Counted from the stretch's first letter, positions 43,278 through 52,620 are shown. The stretch: 64,000 bases of DNA from Croceivirga sp. (GCA_028281025.1 JANQKR010000017.1:62001-126000); one strand, 5' to 3'. Notes: generated from the letters alone by a model not told the origin. Made by a program: numbers and translations.

Positions 43278-45046
43278 GCAAGGAGCAGGAGATAGGGAAA
43301 GCGTTTGATTTTAAACTCTTTAGACGGGTTTTCGGCTTCGCCAGGAACTATATTTCGATTTTGGTGACCGTAGTGCTATCGGGAATTCTATCGGCCGCTT
43401 TTGCGGTTTTTACCCCGATCATAGTGCAATACATCATCAATAAGGCCTTGGACGCCCGGAATGATGAACAACTGTTAACCGCTATATTGGTCATGGGCTC
43501 GGTTTTGCTGGGACAGGTCATTTTTCAATTGATGTTCAATTATTTTGCCAATCTGCTGGGGGAGTCCGTAATCAAGGATTTGCGCATGAGGCTCTTCCAA
43601 AAAATGATGGCCTTTAAAATGACCTATTTTGACAAATCGTCCATAGGGCTGTTGGTCACCAGGGCAGTTGCCGATATGCAGCGTATTGGGGAAATCTTTA
43701 GCCAGGGATTTTTTGTGATCGTGGCCGATGTTTTAAAAATGGTGGCAGCCGCCGGGGTAATGTTGGTTATGAACTGGCGTTTGGCATTGATCGTTTTTGC
43801 CATACTTCCCGTGATTTTGGTGGCTACACGATTGTTCCAACGGGCCATGAAGGTAGCATTCATTGATGTACGGGCCCAAGTGGCCAATCTCAATTCCTTT
43901 GTTCAGGAGCGTATAGCGGGCATAAAAATTGTGCAATTGTTCAATAGGGAGGCCATTGAGAAGGAAAAGTTCAGGGAAATCAATGAAAAACACCAAAATG
44001 CGTGGTTAAAAACGGTCTGGTACAACAGTATTTTCTTTCCAGTTGCGGAGATTTCCAACTCCATAGGGATTGGGTTGGTGGTTTATTTTGGCGTGATCCA
44101 GCAAATTGAGACCATGCAGGATACCAATGTGGGGACCATAGTGGCTTTTTTCTTTTTAATGGAATTGTTGTTTAGGCCCCTAAGGCAGATAGCGGATAAA
44201 TTCAATACCCTACAGATGGGAATGGTAGCGGCCAATAGGGTTTTTAGGATTTTGGATACGGATAGTCACATATCGGATACGGGCACTAGGGAAATCCCCA
44301 AAGTAAAGGGAAGCATTTCATTTTCCAATGTCCGCTTCGGTTATGTTGAAAATGAAGAAGTGCTGCATGGGATTTCCTTCTCGGCCAATGCAGGCGAAAC
44401 CATCGCAATTGTAGGGGCTACCGGAGCTGGAAAATCAACTATCATTAATTTGTTGAACAGGTTCTACGAAATCAATTCGGGAAGCATTTCCATTGATGGC
44501 ATCGATATCAGGGAATTTAAACTGGCATCGCTCCGCTCCAACATTGCCGTGGTGCTCCAAGATGTTTTCCTTTTTGCGGATACCATTGCGAATAACATCT
44601 CCCTAAAGGATGACAGTATCTCCCTTAAGGATATTGAAGAAGCGGCCAGGCAAATAGGGGTACATGATTTTATCAGTACACTGCCCAGTGGTTATGAATA
44701 CAATGTAAAAGAGCGGGGTATTATGCTTTCCAGTGGTCAACGGCAGTTGATTGCCTTCCTCAGGGCTTATGTGAGCAATCCGGGCATCCTGATTTTGGAT
44801 GAGGCCACCTCTTCCGTCGATACGTATACGGAACGGCTCATACAAGAGGCGACCAATAAGATTACGGAAGACAGGACTTCAATTATCATAGCACATCGGT
44901 TGGCCACGGTTAAGAAGGCGGATAAAATCATTGTTATGGATTCGGGCCAAATCGTAGAAATGGGAACCCATCGGGAACTTCTTAAGAAAGATGGGTACTA
45001 TAGTGATCTATATCAGGCGCAATTTTTACAGGAAGAATTGGCCTAG
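43274..45046 (+). CDS. MsbA-like ABC exporter (fused permease/ATPase)
   Basis: A 590-residue half-transporter that should homodimerise in the inner membrane. The N-terminal part (about 20-320) has six helices with the coupling-region text KMMAFKMTYFDKSSIGLLVTR; the ATPase has Walker A GATGAGKST (near 380), Q-loop VVLQDVFLF, signature LSSGQRQLIAFLRAY and Walker B ILILDEATSSVD, then the switch His in IIAHRLATV. Homologues export lipids, drugs or peptides; the substrate is unknown. It is coupled to truA. Confidence 0.9.
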   Translation: MSKEQEIGKAFDFKLFRRVFGFARNYISILVTVVLSGILSAAFAVFTPIIVQYIINKALDARNDEQLLTAILVMGSVLLGQVIFQLMFNYFANLLGESVIKDLRMRLFQKMMAFKMTYFDKSSIGLLVTRAVADMQRIGEIFSQGFFVIVADVLKMVAAAGVMLVMNWRLALIVFAILPVILVATRLFQRAMKVAFIDVRAQVANLNSFVQERIAGIKIVQLFNREAIEKEKFREINEKHQNAWLKTVWYNSIFFPVAEISNSIGIGLVVYFGVIQQIETMQDTNVGTIVAFFFLMELLFRPLRQIADKFNTLQMGMVAANRVFRILDTDSHISDTGTREIPKVKGSISFSNVRFGYVENEEVLHGISFSANAGETIAIVGATGAGKSTIINLLNRFYEINSGSISIDGIDIREFKLASLRSNIAVVLQDVFLFADTIANNISLKDDSISLKDIEEAARQIGVHDFISTLPSGYEYNVKERGIMLSSGQRQLIAFLRAYVSNPGILILDEATSSVDTYTERLIQEATNKITEDRTSIIIAHRLATVKKADKIIVMDSGQIVEMGTHRELLKKDGYYSDLYQAQFLQEELA

Positions 45047-45048
45047 TG

Positions 45049-45813
45049 CTATTTTGGTCTGAAATCCTCAAGATTCATAGTGCCGGTCAGCAAGCCAATG
45101 ATCAGGATAAGAACGCCTATTCCCATCATTACAAAAGCGAACATGACCAGGTATGCGATTGCCCTTAGCGCAATACTGAAGAGCCCTACCTTGTGTAACT
45201 TCTTAAAGGCATAAAACTGAAAAGAAACGGAGAACAGTAAAAAGATCCAGTTGAAGTTTTGGTAGTTGATGTTGAAAAAACCAAACAAGGGTATGGAGAC
45301 CACGACCTGGAGAAAGGATATTTGAGCTGAGGTATAGGCATTGGCAACTAGATGCTCCGTAAAATTGAGTTTTTTGATGTCAAGGAACAATATCCACGTC
45401 ATCAAAGCATATACCGGCATTAACAGATAGGACAAAAGACCTTGGTAATCAAATATAAATTCCATGTTTGGCGCATTTGTCTGATTCAGGTTGTTCTCGA
45501 TGAGGTTGATGTGGTACCAATTCCTGAGTATATAGAACATAAGCCCGGAAAGTGTGATGGCAATGGCGAAATAGCTAACGGGATTCATGTATTTCTTCCT
45601 TGCCCCTGAAATAAAGCTTTCAATGACCACATCGGGTTTGGTGAACAGCTGCCTAAAGGTCTTGAATAAGGTGTTGTCCAGATTGAATACCTGAAAGCTT
45701 AAATCCTGCCAAATATTTTTTAGGGTGAGTCGATTCCTGATGATTTTAGCACCACATGATGGACAATAACTGAAGTCCGAGCGCAAGGTGTTTTCACATG
45801 TTTTACAATTCAT
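45049..45813 (-). CDS. DUF3667 membrane protein
   Basis: A 254-residue inner-membrane protein. An N-terminal zinc-ribbon-like pair is clear: CKTCENTLRSDFSYCPSCG. After LTLKNIWQDLSFQVFNLDNTLFKT and VIESFISGARKKYMNPVSYFAIAIT, typical of DUF3667, come five or so helices. Function is not known. The start overlaps the cdaA stop by one base, so it is probably translated after cdaA and belongs to the folP-cdaA transcript. Confidence 0.9.
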   Translation of the reverse strand: MNCKTCENTLRSDFSYCPSCGAKIIRNRLTLKNIWQDLSFQVFNLDNTLFKTFRQLFTKPDVVIESFISGARKKYMNPVSYFAIAITLSGLMFYILRNWYHINLIENNLNQTNAPNMEFIFDYQGLLSYLLMPVYALMTWILFLDIKKLNFTEHLVANAYTSAQISFLQVVVSIPLFGFFNINYQNFNWIFLLFSVSFQFYAFKKLHKVGLFSIALRAIAYLVMFAFVMMGIGVLILIIGLLTGTMNLEDFRPK

Positions 45814-46598
45814 TAGGTTAAATCCTTTTTAATCATTTCGGTAAGTTCCTCAAGGCTCTTGTAAAGCACAAACTCACCATTTTTAATGTAGGATATCATC
45901 CCTGTTTCTTCACTGACCACCAGACAGAGCGCATCCGTTTTCTCGGTAATGCCAACAGCTGCCCTATGGCGAAGTCCAAATCGTAACGGAATGTTCCGTT
46001 CATTGGAAACCGGTAGTATGACCCTTGTAGCGGTAATGTAATTTTCCTGGATGATTGTCGCCCCATCATGCAGGGGACTGTTTTTAAAAAAGATGCTTTC
46101 TATAATGGGCTGCGTGATCTCAATATTCATTTTATCCCCGGAAGATTTGACAAAGTCAAGATTGTTGTTCCGTTCTATTACCAAAATGGCCCCGGTCTTA
46201 CTAATGCCCATATTCTTGCAGGCCCCTATAATGGCATCCACATCAACATCGGTAGGAAGGGCCTCTTGTTTCAGAAATTTAAAGTGACGGATAAAACTAC
46301 GTTTGGTGGCAAAATTGGTTGATCCAATAAGGAGCAAAAACTTTCGTATCTCCTGCTGAAAAACAATGATCAAGGCAATTAGACCAATGTTCATAAACCC
46401 ACCTACCATGCTACTGATCATCTTCATTTGCAGCAGTTCGGTCAATTTCCAAAGGGCCCAGACTATGACAATTCCAATAAATATATTAATCGCTACCGTT
46501 CCCTTTACCAATTTGTAGATATAGTATAGCAATACCGCAACCAGTATGATGTCTATAAAATCGGTAATCTTAAATTCCAGGAAATTCAAAAACTCCAA
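45813..46598 (-). CDS. cdaA: Diadenylate cyclase CdaA
   Basis: A 261-residue membrane enzyme that makes the second messenger c-di-AMP from two ATP. Three N-terminal helices (about residues 10-80) anchor a DAC domain. The catalytic motifs are LHDGATII and LRHRAAVGI, with GAILVIERNNNL and SEETGMISYIKNGE around them. It lies 38 nt downstream of folP, an order common in Bacteroidota, and ends against the DUF3667 gene. Confidence 0.94.
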   Translation of the reverse strand: MEFLNFLEFKITDFIDIILVAVLLYYIYKLVKGTVAINIFIGIVIVWALWKLTELLQMKMISSMVGGFMNIGLIALIIVFQQEIRKFLLLIGSTNFATKRSFIRHFKFLKQEALPTDVDVDAIIGACKNMGISKTGAILVIERNNNLDFVKSSGDKMNIEITQPIIESIFFKNSPLHDGATIIQENYITATRVILPVSNERNIPLRFGLRHRAAVGITEKTDALCLVVSEETGMISYIKNGEFVLYKSLEELTEMIKKDLT

Positions 46599-46636
46599 TG
46601 GTAGTGCGTTTTTGTAAAATTAGGTAAAATGTTGGT

Positions 46637-47473
46637 TCAGGCCATTTTTGCGGATTCCAAGGCCTGAAATAAGCGAATGCATTCCATGGCCTCTTGAACA
46701 TCGTGGGCCCTAAGAATGTTGGCCCCCCTTTCCAAAGCGGCCATATGCAGTGCCGTAGTCCCATTTAATGCTTTTTCTGGAGTGCACCCCAAGGTTTTGT
46801 AAATCATGGACTTTCTACTTACTCCGGCAAGTATGGGGCGCCCTAGGTTCTTGAATAGGTCCAGGTGTTGGAGCAACCTATAGTTTTGTTCCACGGTTTT
46901 CGCAAATCCAAAGCCCGGATCAAGAACAAGGTCGTTTAGTTTTAAATCCCTTGCTTTCTCGATGATTTCGGAAAAGTAAAAAAGGACTTCCTTAAGCATA
47001 TCGTCATAGGTAGTCATTGATTTCATGGTCTGTGGCGTTCCGCGCATATGCATGGCAATGAAGGGTACCTGGAATTCGGCCACTGTGGCCATCATTTTAT
47101 GGTCCAAATACCCACCACTAATGTCATTGATCATTGCGGCCCCGACCTGCAAGCATTTTTTGGCAACCCTACTTCTAAAAGTATCAATGGACAAAACGGC
47201 ATGGGGAAATTCGTTCAGGATCAAGTTAACAATGGGCAGCATACGGTGCAGTTCTTCATCCTCACTAACGTCCTTTGCTCCGGGTTTGGAGCTATAGGCC
47301 CCAATATCAATTAGGGATGCCCCTTCCTTAAGCATGCGTTCCACCTGTTGTACAATGGATGCTGGGTTGTTGTACTTACCCCCGTCATAAAAGGAATCCG
47401 GGGTAATATTGAGAATTCCCATGACTTTGGGAGCAGTCAAATCCAGGAGTCTTCCGTTGCAGTTTATGGTCAT
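46637..47473 (-). CDS. folP: Dihydropteroate synthase
   Basis: A 278-residue TIM barrel that joins para-aminobenzoate to hydroxymethyl-dihydropterin diphosphate in folate synthesis, the target of sulfonamides. VMGILNITPDSFYDGGKY, EEGASLIDIGAYSSKPG-like text, INDISGG, DLVLDPGFGFAKTVEQN, GVSRKSMIYK and the end LRAHDVQEAMECI are typical. The frame opens upstream to 47575 but that part is unlike the family; ATG 47473 (MTINCNGRLLDL) is chosen. Divergent from the DUF1599 gene and upstream of cdaA. Confidence 0.95.
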   Translation of the reverse strand: MTINCNGRLLDLTAPKVMGILNITPDSFYDGGKYNNPASIVQQVERMLKEGASLIDIGAYSSKPGAKDVSEDEELHRMLPIVNLILNEFPHAVLSIDTFRSRVAKKCLQVGAAMINDISGGYLDHKMMATVAEFQVPFIAMHMRGTPQTMKSMTTYDDMLKEVLFYFSEIIEKARDLKLNDLVLDPGFGFAKTVEQNYRLLQHLDLFKNLGRPILAGVSRKSMIYKTLGCTPEKALNGTTALHMAALERGANILRAHDVQEAMECIRLFQALESAKMA

Positions 47474-47482
47474 TGGGAGCGT

Positions 47483-47511
47483 TTTGGTTTCGTGAGTTTC
47501 AATTATCTTTG
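47483..47511 (+). promoter_or_regulatory. Promoter of the DUF1599 gene
   Basis: TTTG (47483-47486), 17 nt, then a perfect TATCTTTG (47504-47511), 55 nt before the ATG at 47567. It lies in the divergent gap with folP. Confidence 0.5.
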
Positions 47512-47566
47512 ACAAGTGTATACAGTCTTTAAAAAGAGAGCTGAAAATACGCAAAATAGCAGATAG

Positions 47567-48109
47567 ATGCAGCAAACCTCAAAACAATACGATGCGGTTA
47601 TAGAAACGTGTCGGGAACTCTTCAAAAAAAAGACAAAAGATTACGGGACCGCATGGCGGATTTTGCGGCTTCCGTCATTAACGGACCAAATTTTTATTAA
47701 AGCCCAACGCATACGTGGTCTTCAGGAAAAAGGGGTGCAGAAAGTGGATGAAGGTGAACGTTCGGAGTTTATTGGGATCGTCAATTATTCCATTATGGCA
47801 TTGGTCCAATTGGAAAAAGGGGTGGCCGATCAGCCCGATCTAAGTGCAAAGGAAGCTCTGGAACTGTATGATGGGCAGGTAGCAAAGACCAAAAACCTGA
47901 TGGAGGCCAAAAATCATGACTATGGGGAGGCCTGGCGTGAAATGCGGGTCAGTTCCTTGACGGATTTGATCCTTCAAAAATTATTGCGGGTCAAAGAGAT
48001 TGAAAACAATAAAGGCAAGACCATCGCCAGTGAGGGAGTGGATGCCAATTATCAAGATATGGTGAACTACGCCGTATTTGCTTTAATTCACTTGAACGAG
48101 GAAAAATGA
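47567..48109 (+). CDS. DUF1599 domain-containing protein
   Basis: A 180-residue soluble protein made of two similar halves: CRELFKKKTKDYGTAWRILR with SLTDQIFIKAQRIRGLQ, repeated as KNLMEAKNHDYGEAWREMR with SLTDLILQKLLRVKEIE. This is the DUF1599 duplication, related in shape to nucleotide-pyrophosphohydrolase-like helical domains, with conserved Asp-Tyr-Gly in each half. Its role is unknown. The stop overlaps the start of the following gene by 4 nt. Confidence 0.92.
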   Translation: MQQTSKQYDAVIETCRELFKKKTKDYGTAWRILRLPSLTDQIFIKAQRIRGLQEKGVQKVDEGERSEFIGIVNYSIMALVQLEKGVADQPDLSAKEALELYDGQVAKTKNLMEAKNHDYGEAWREMRVSSLTDLILQKLLRVKEIENNKGKTIASEGVDANYQDMVNYAVFALIHLNEEK

Positions 48110-49203
48110 AGTATTTAGTAGGATTTTCACGGGTTTTTGTAGGAGTGCTTTTCATTATTAGTGGGTTCATCAAACTAAATGACCCGGTAGGGTTCTCCTT
48201 TAAATTGGAAGAGTATTTTAGCCCTGCGGTACTGGATTTTCCCTTCTTGGAGCCTTACGCCCTCGCCATATCCATATTTGTGGTCATTGTGGAGGTCCTG
48301 TTGGGTGTACTGTTACTTCTGGGATTTCAACCCAAGTTCACCATTTGGAGCCTTTTGGCCATGATCGTGTTCTTTACCTTCCTAACATTTTATTCGGCCT
48401 ACTATAACAAGGTCACGGATTGCGGGTGCTTTGGTGATGCCGTAAAGCTTACCCCCTGGGAGTCTTTTGCCAAGGATATTGTGCTTTTGGTTTTGATATT
48501 GATCTTGTGGAAGGGATCAAAGTATATCCAACCCTTGTTTTCCGATAAGTACAACTGGATTGGAATGGGTGTGGCAACCCTACTTTGTATCTGGTTTTGC
48601 AACCATGTATTGAACCACTTGCCATCCATAGATTTTAGGCCCTATAAGATAGGGGCAAACATTATGGAAGGAATGATCGTCCCTGAGGATGCCCCCAAGC
48701 CCGTTCAGGAGTTTTCCTGGAAATTCAATCAGAATGGGGAGGAAAAAGTATTTGTTACCAATGGCGCCTATCCGGATGTGGAAGGGGATTTTATTGGAGT
48801 GGAGACCAAGGTCATCCAGGAAGGTTACGAACCTCCCATTCATGATTTCACCATAGAAAAAGAGGGTGGGGATTATACCGAGGATATGCTCCAGGAACCA
48901 AAACTGGTCATGGTCATTGCGTATGATTTGGCCAAAAGCGACTTGGAAGCCTTTACGGCAGTCAAGGAGCATACGGACAAAGCCTTACAAAATGGGTACA
49001 AGGTTATTGGGATGTCTGCCTCGGGAGGGGACGAAAGCAATGCCGTCATCCAGGAGTATGATCTAAACTTTGATTTCTATTTTACGGATATGACAACCCT
49101 TAAGACCATTGTACGTTCCAATCCGGCCGTCTTGGTCTTGGAAAAAGGGACCATCCTGCAAAAAAAGCACCATAATGATTTTGATGCCTTGGAATTCGAT
49201 TAG
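48106..49203 (+). CDS. BT_3928-type DoxX-like membrane protein
   Basis: A 365-residue inner-membrane protein. The first about 150 residues contain four helices of the DoxX/MauE type, including FVGVLFIISGFIKLNDPVGF and the conserved TDCGCFGDAVKLTPWESF. A fifth helix leads to a soluble C-terminal part (about 185-365) with MVIAYDLAKSDLEAFTAVKEH and FYFTDMTTLKTIVRSNPAVLVLEKG, which resembles a degenerate thioredoxin-like fold without CxxC. A role in periplasmic redox handling is inference. Translationally coupled to DUF1599 and upstream of tpiA. Confidence 0.88.
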   Translation: MKYLVGFSRVFVGVLFIISGFIKLNDPVGFSFKLEEYFSPAVLDFPFLEPYALAISIFVVIVEVLLGVLLLLGFQPKFTIWSLLAMIVFFTFLTFYSAYYNKVTDCGCFGDAVKLTPWESFAKDIVLLVLILILWKGSKYIQPLFSDKYNWIGMGVATLLCIWFCNHVLNHLPSIDFRPYKIGANIMEGMIVPEDAPKPVQEFSWKFNQNGEEKVFVTNGAYPDVEGDFIGVETKVIQEGYEPPIHDFTIEKEGGDYTEDMLQEPKLVMVIAYDLAKSDLEAFTAVKEHTDKALQNGYKVIGMSASGGDESNAVIQEYDLNFDFYFTDMTTLKTIVRSNPAVLVLEKGTILQKKHHNDFDALEFD

Positions 49204-49287
49204 TGAGTTCAAAATAGTTGGTGGTAAGAAATACGTATCCAAATTTTTAAAACTAGTATAAACTGAACACATAAAAACAAACAACAC

Positions 49288-50037
49288 ATGAGAACCCAAA
49301 TAGTAGCTGGCAACTGGAAAATGAACAAGAATCTGGACGAAACGGAAATATTACTTTCCGAACTCTCGGCTAAACTTCCCGATTCTTCGGCCGAGGTCAT
49401 TGTAGCACCAACTTTTGTGAACCTGGCATCCACGGTAAGGCAGTTGCAAAATTCCGTAATTCAGGTTGCTGCCCAAAACATGCATTTTGCGGAAAATGGG
49501 GCTTATACCGGTGAGATTTCGGCGGACATGCTCTTGAACATTGGAGTGGAGATTGTGATTTTAGGCCACTCGGAACGTCGTGCGTATTTTGGTGAAGATG
49601 ACGCCCTATTGGCCAAGAAGGTCAATACCGCACTGGACAAAAACATGCGGATTATTTTCTGTTTTGGAGAAGAACTTGAGGAACGTAAGTCCGGAAACCA
49701 TTTCTCGGTAGTGGAAAGTCAACTTAAGAACGCCCTTTTCCACTTGGACCAAAGTCAATGGAAAAACATCATTTTGGCCTATGAGCCCGTTTGGGCGATT
49801 GGTACCGGGGAAACCGCTTCACCAGAGCAAGCCCAGGAAATGCACGCCTTTATAAGGAAAACCATAAAAGATGCGTACAATGATGAAGTTGCCGAGGGGG
49901 TTACCATTTTGTACGGAGGTAGTGTAAAACCCAATAATGCGGCCGAAATCTTTTCCAAACCGGATGTGGATGGCGGACTTATTGGAGGGGCATCGCTTAA
50001 ATGTGATGATTTCACTGCCATTGTTGAGGCCATTTAA
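49288..50037 (+). CDS. tpiA: Triose-phosphate isomerase
   Basis: A 249-residue TIM barrel interconverting dihydroxyacetone phosphate and glyceraldehyde 3-phosphate in glycolysis. Asn and Lys of the active site lie in VAGNWKMNK, the catalytic His in ILGHSERRAYFGE, and the catalytic Glu with loop 6 in LAYEPVWAIGTGETA; ILYGGSVKPNNA and DGGLIGGASL bind phosphate. The stop codon is immediately followed by the GTG start of prmA. Confidence 0.97.
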   Translation: MRTQIVAGNWKMNKNLDETEILLSELSAKLPDSSAEVIVAPTFVNLASTVRQLQNSVIQVAAQNMHFAENGAYTGEISADMLLNIGVEIVILGHSERRAYFGEDDALLAKKVNTALDKNMRIIFCFGEELEERKSGNHFSVVESQLKNALFHLDQSQWKNIILAYEPVWAIGTGETASPEQAQEMHAFIRKTIKDAYNDEVAEGVTILYGGSVKPNNAAEIFSKPDVDGGLIGGASLKCDDFTAIVEAI

Positions 50038-50868
50038 GTGACGTTTTTAGAATATAGGTTCCTGGTAAGGCCACTACAACCAGCCTCGGACATGCTCATA
50101 GCCGAGTTGGGTGAATTGGGTTTTGAAAGTTTTGTCGAAACGGACAATGGGGTTTTGGCTTACGTCCAAACGAATCAAAGCCCGCACGAAAGGGATATAA
50201 AATCCCTATTTGTGGCACAGCATCCCGATTTTGAAATATCATGGTCCTTTACCGTGGTCAAGCAGCAAAACTGGAATGCCGAATGGGAGAAAAACTTCCA
50301 TCCCATAAGTGTGGGGAATCGGTGTAGGATACGTGCTCCATTCCATCCCTGTGAAAATGTGGACTTTGATATCGTTATAGAACCAAAAATGAGTTTTGGT
50401 ACGGGTCACCATGAAACGACCCGTATGATGTTACAGTTACTTTTGGATGAAAACATGGCGGGCAAAAAGGTGCTGGATATGGGGTCCGGGACTGGAGTTT
50501 TGGCAATTCTAACCGAGATGATGGGTGCGGATAATATCCTGGCCGTGGATATTGATGCCTGGTCCTTCGAAAATGCCAGGGAAAATGTGGAACGTAATCA
50601 ATGCAAAAAGATACAGGTAGTACAAGGGGATTCCCATGTGTTGGGAAGCGAAAAATATGATTTGATTATCGCCAATATTAATCGGAATATCCTGTTGGAG
50701 GATATTCCGATATATGCCTCTTGTTTAAAAAAACCCGGTGACTTATTTCTTAGTGGCTTCTATTTGAACGATTTGGATATGATATCTGCAAAATGTGGGG
50801 AGTTTAATTTAAAACTTGAAAAAAAAATAGCGGAGAATGACTGGGTTGCCGTAAAATATGTACATTAG
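50038..50868 (+). CDS. prmA: Ribosomal protein L11 methyltransferase
   Basis: A 276-residue SAM-dependent methyltransferase that trimethylates ribosomal protein L11. It starts at GTG 50038, directly after the tpiA TAA. The N-terminal recognition domain ends near residue 110; the Rossmann part has SFGTGHHETTRMML, VLDMGSGTGVLAIL (SAM-binding glycine motif), ILAVDIDAWSFENARENV and IIANINRNIL, the catalytic N-x-N-type motif. Part of a tpiA-prmA-clpS unit. Confidence 0.94.
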   Translation: MTFLEYRFLVRPLQPASDMLIAELGELGFESFVETDNGVLAYVQTNQSPHERDIKSLFVAQHPDFEISWSFTVVKQQNWNAEWEKNFHPISVGNRCRIRAPFHPCENVDFDIVIEPKMSFGTGHHETTRMMLQLLLDENMAGKKVLDMGSGTGVLAILTEMMGADNILAVDIDAWSFENARENVERNQCKKIQVVQGDSHVLGSEKYDLIIANINRNILLEDIPIYASCLKKPGDLFLSGFYLNDLDMISAKCGEFNLKLEKKIAENDWVAVKYVH

Positions 50869-50886
50869 AGGAAGAGTATTAGGTAA

Positions 50887-51162
50887 ATGGGACGTAAGGA
50901 AAAACTTTCTGAAGATCTTCTACTTGAGGAAGAAGTGGTCAAACAAAACGAAATCATCCTTTTTAATGATGACGTAAATACCTTTGACCATGTCATTAAC
51001 ACCCTAATTGATGTCTGTGAACATTCCCCCGAACAAGCGGAACAGTGTTCCCTTATTGTGCACTACAATGGAAAATGTACGGTGAAGACCGGGGAATACG
51101 ATGATTTGAAACCACGATGCAGTAAGTTATTGCAGGCAGGCCTTAGTGCAGAAATCGTATAG
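50887..51162 (+). CDS. clpS: ATP-dependent Clp protease adaptor ClpS
   Basis: A 91-residue adaptor that brings N-degron substrates to ClpA/ClpC-ClpP. It has the ClpS core: EIILFNDDVNTFDHVINTLIDVCEHSPEQAEQCSLIVHYNG, with the Asn-Asp/Asp substrate-binding segment, and KVTVKTG-like GKCTVKTGEYDDLKP. The N-terminal extension is short. It follows prmA by 18 nt. Confidence 0.93.
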   Translation: MGRKEKLSEDLLLEEEVVKQNEIILFNDDVNTFDHVINTLIDVCEHSPEQAEQCSLIVHYNGKCTVKTGEYDDLKPRCSKLLQAGLSAEIV

Positions 51163-51398
51163 TCCTTCAAAGATTGCCCCATTTTTTGGGCGCCTAGGTA
51201 TTGTTCGGTCCATTTTAGTTTTAGTTGTTCGTATGATTTTTTGACCCCGAATGTCAAGAATTGCTGCGAGCACGCTTTAAAATAATTCCGAGTATTATTA
51301 AAAGTGAATCTTTATGAAAAGTTGTAAAGTTCGCTTTTGAATTGTATTAATTTTAGGGAACAAACAGAATTAACCGTTTTCAATCTCCAGCAATTTAA

Positions 51399-51995
51399 AT
51401 GAGTGAGTTTTTCAAGGCTGAACTCAAGGACAAGTTTCTAGAATATGCCCACGGGCGGGATGATTATTTTGAAGTTCAATTGCTTTACGATGAGTTCCTA
51501 AGGCCCAATTATAGTCTACAGTATGTGGAAAAGCTAATTAGGGAAATTATTGACCATGACCCCAATCTGCTGGATATTATGAGTGGCAATGGAGTTAAAA
51601 TCTTCATGTTGTCATCAACGGCATATACGGAGGAGTTTTTGGAAGAAGGAGGCTTTAAGGATCTCTATATAGAAGAAGAGGAAAGGTGGGATATTTTTTT
51701 GGAACAATTGTCAAACACCAGAAGGCTTAGTTCTGAGGAAAAAGCCGATCTGGGTCGGACGGAAAAGGCAATTTATAAAAGGGAACGTTTATTATTGTTC
51801 GGTTTGATAGGCGCAGTAACCTGTAGCTTTTTGTTTACGGTATACAGTCTCCTTAAACCCTTGTTTTTGAAAACGGACGTATCAAGAATTGTGGAAATAG
51901 AACAAAAGCTGGAAGCCATGGAACATCAAAATAAAGGGTTAAGGCAGGAATTGGATAGTGTGCTTCAGTTGTACGAAAAAAAAATCCCCCAATAG
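51399..51995 (+). CDS. Hypothetical single-pass membrane protein with coiled coil
   Basis: A 198-residue protein that is not recognised. The N-terminal about 125 residues are acidic and soluble (KFLEYAHGRDDYFEVQLLYDEFL, EKLIREIIDHDPNLLDIMS). A membrane helix, LLLFGLIGAVTCSFLFTVYSLL, lies at about 131-152, and the C-terminus (VEIEQKLEAMEHQNKGLRQELDSVLQLYEKK) has heptad spacing of a coiled coil. No signal peptide is present. It stands alone after clpS with a 236-nt leader region. Confidence 0.65.
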   Translation: MSEFFKAELKDKFLEYAHGRDDYFEVQLLYDEFLRPNYSLQYVEKLIREIIDHDPNLLDIMSGNGVKIFMLSSTAYTEEFLEEGGFKDLYIEEEERWDIFLEQLSNTRRLSSEEKADLGRTEKAIYKRERLLLFGLIGAVTCSFLFTVYSLLKPLFLKTDVSRIVEIEQKLEAMEHQNKGLRQELDSVLQLYEKKIPQ

Positions 51996-52357
51996 ATTAC
52001 CGCCGTTTTTCATGTCAAAAAGTGTGTATGCGGGATATGGTCCGAGGTATTTTCAATAGCCTATAAGAAAGGGTGGGCCTAGCCATCAAAATTTGCTTCA
52101 ATAGGTCCATTTCCACCTTTGTTCCCCGAACTATTTGGGTCCCACAAAATCCTATGCTTGCATTATATTTTTGTGATTTAAGGATTTTTTATGACATTAC
52201 TTTTAGGAGAATTACCTATATTGCCCGCAATGTTAAATGTATTCTTTTTAACCTTAAACAAAGTTGAGGTTGTAATAGCAATGCCTTACAAATGACCCAT
52301 AAGCCTAGAACATTTTTTATCGCTTTTGGTATTTATTGATTAGAAATTATTAATGAA
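51996..52357. other. 362-bp gap, nothing clear
   Basis: AT-rich, no convincing gene. An orphan -7 box TATTTTTG lies at 52166-52173, 185 nt before the small downstream gene. The 64-codon frame at 52073-52267 lacks any protein-like character. Confidence 0.4.
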
Positions 52358-52585
52358 ATGACTGCAGATTTATTGGAAAAGGCCACTGAATTTGAAAACA
52401 GGACCCTGAGTCACATGTCTACAAGTGATCGGGTTGCCGCTTCAAGAGAGGCCAAACAACTTATTTTAGCGATTAACGAAATATATAAAAAGACAAAGGA
52501 TGCCAGTTTAATGGATACCATGAAACGGCTGACGGAAAAGAAACGAAAGATAGAGAAACGCCTTAAAGGCAATCCCCTAGCTTAA
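52358..52585 (+). CDS. Small conserved-looking helical protein
   Basis: A 75-residue, highly charged, all-helical protein: TADLLEKATEFENRTLSHMSTSDRVAA followed by KQLILAINEIYKKTKDASLMDTMKRLTEKKRKIEKRLKG. No family is recognised. A good terminator 4 nt after the stop and the absence of frames in the other strand support it as a real gene. Its basic C-terminus could contact nucleic acid, but this is inference. Confidence 0.65.
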   Translation: MTADLLEKATEFENRTLSHMSTSDRVAASREAKQLILAINEIYKKTKDASLMDTMKRLTEKKRKIEKRLKGNPLA

Positions 52586-52587
52586 AT

Positions 52588-52620
52588 GAAAGGCCCATCG
52601 ATAGTGATGGGCCTTTTTTT
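52588..52620 (+). terminator. Rho-independent terminator
   Basis: Stem AAGGCCCATC/GATGGGCCTT with loop GATAGT, followed by a T run, just after the small helical protein gene. Confidence 0.85.

Noticed and set aside
52073-52267. 64-codon plus-strand frame in the 51996-52357 gap
   Set aside because: AT-driven composition and no protein-like features.
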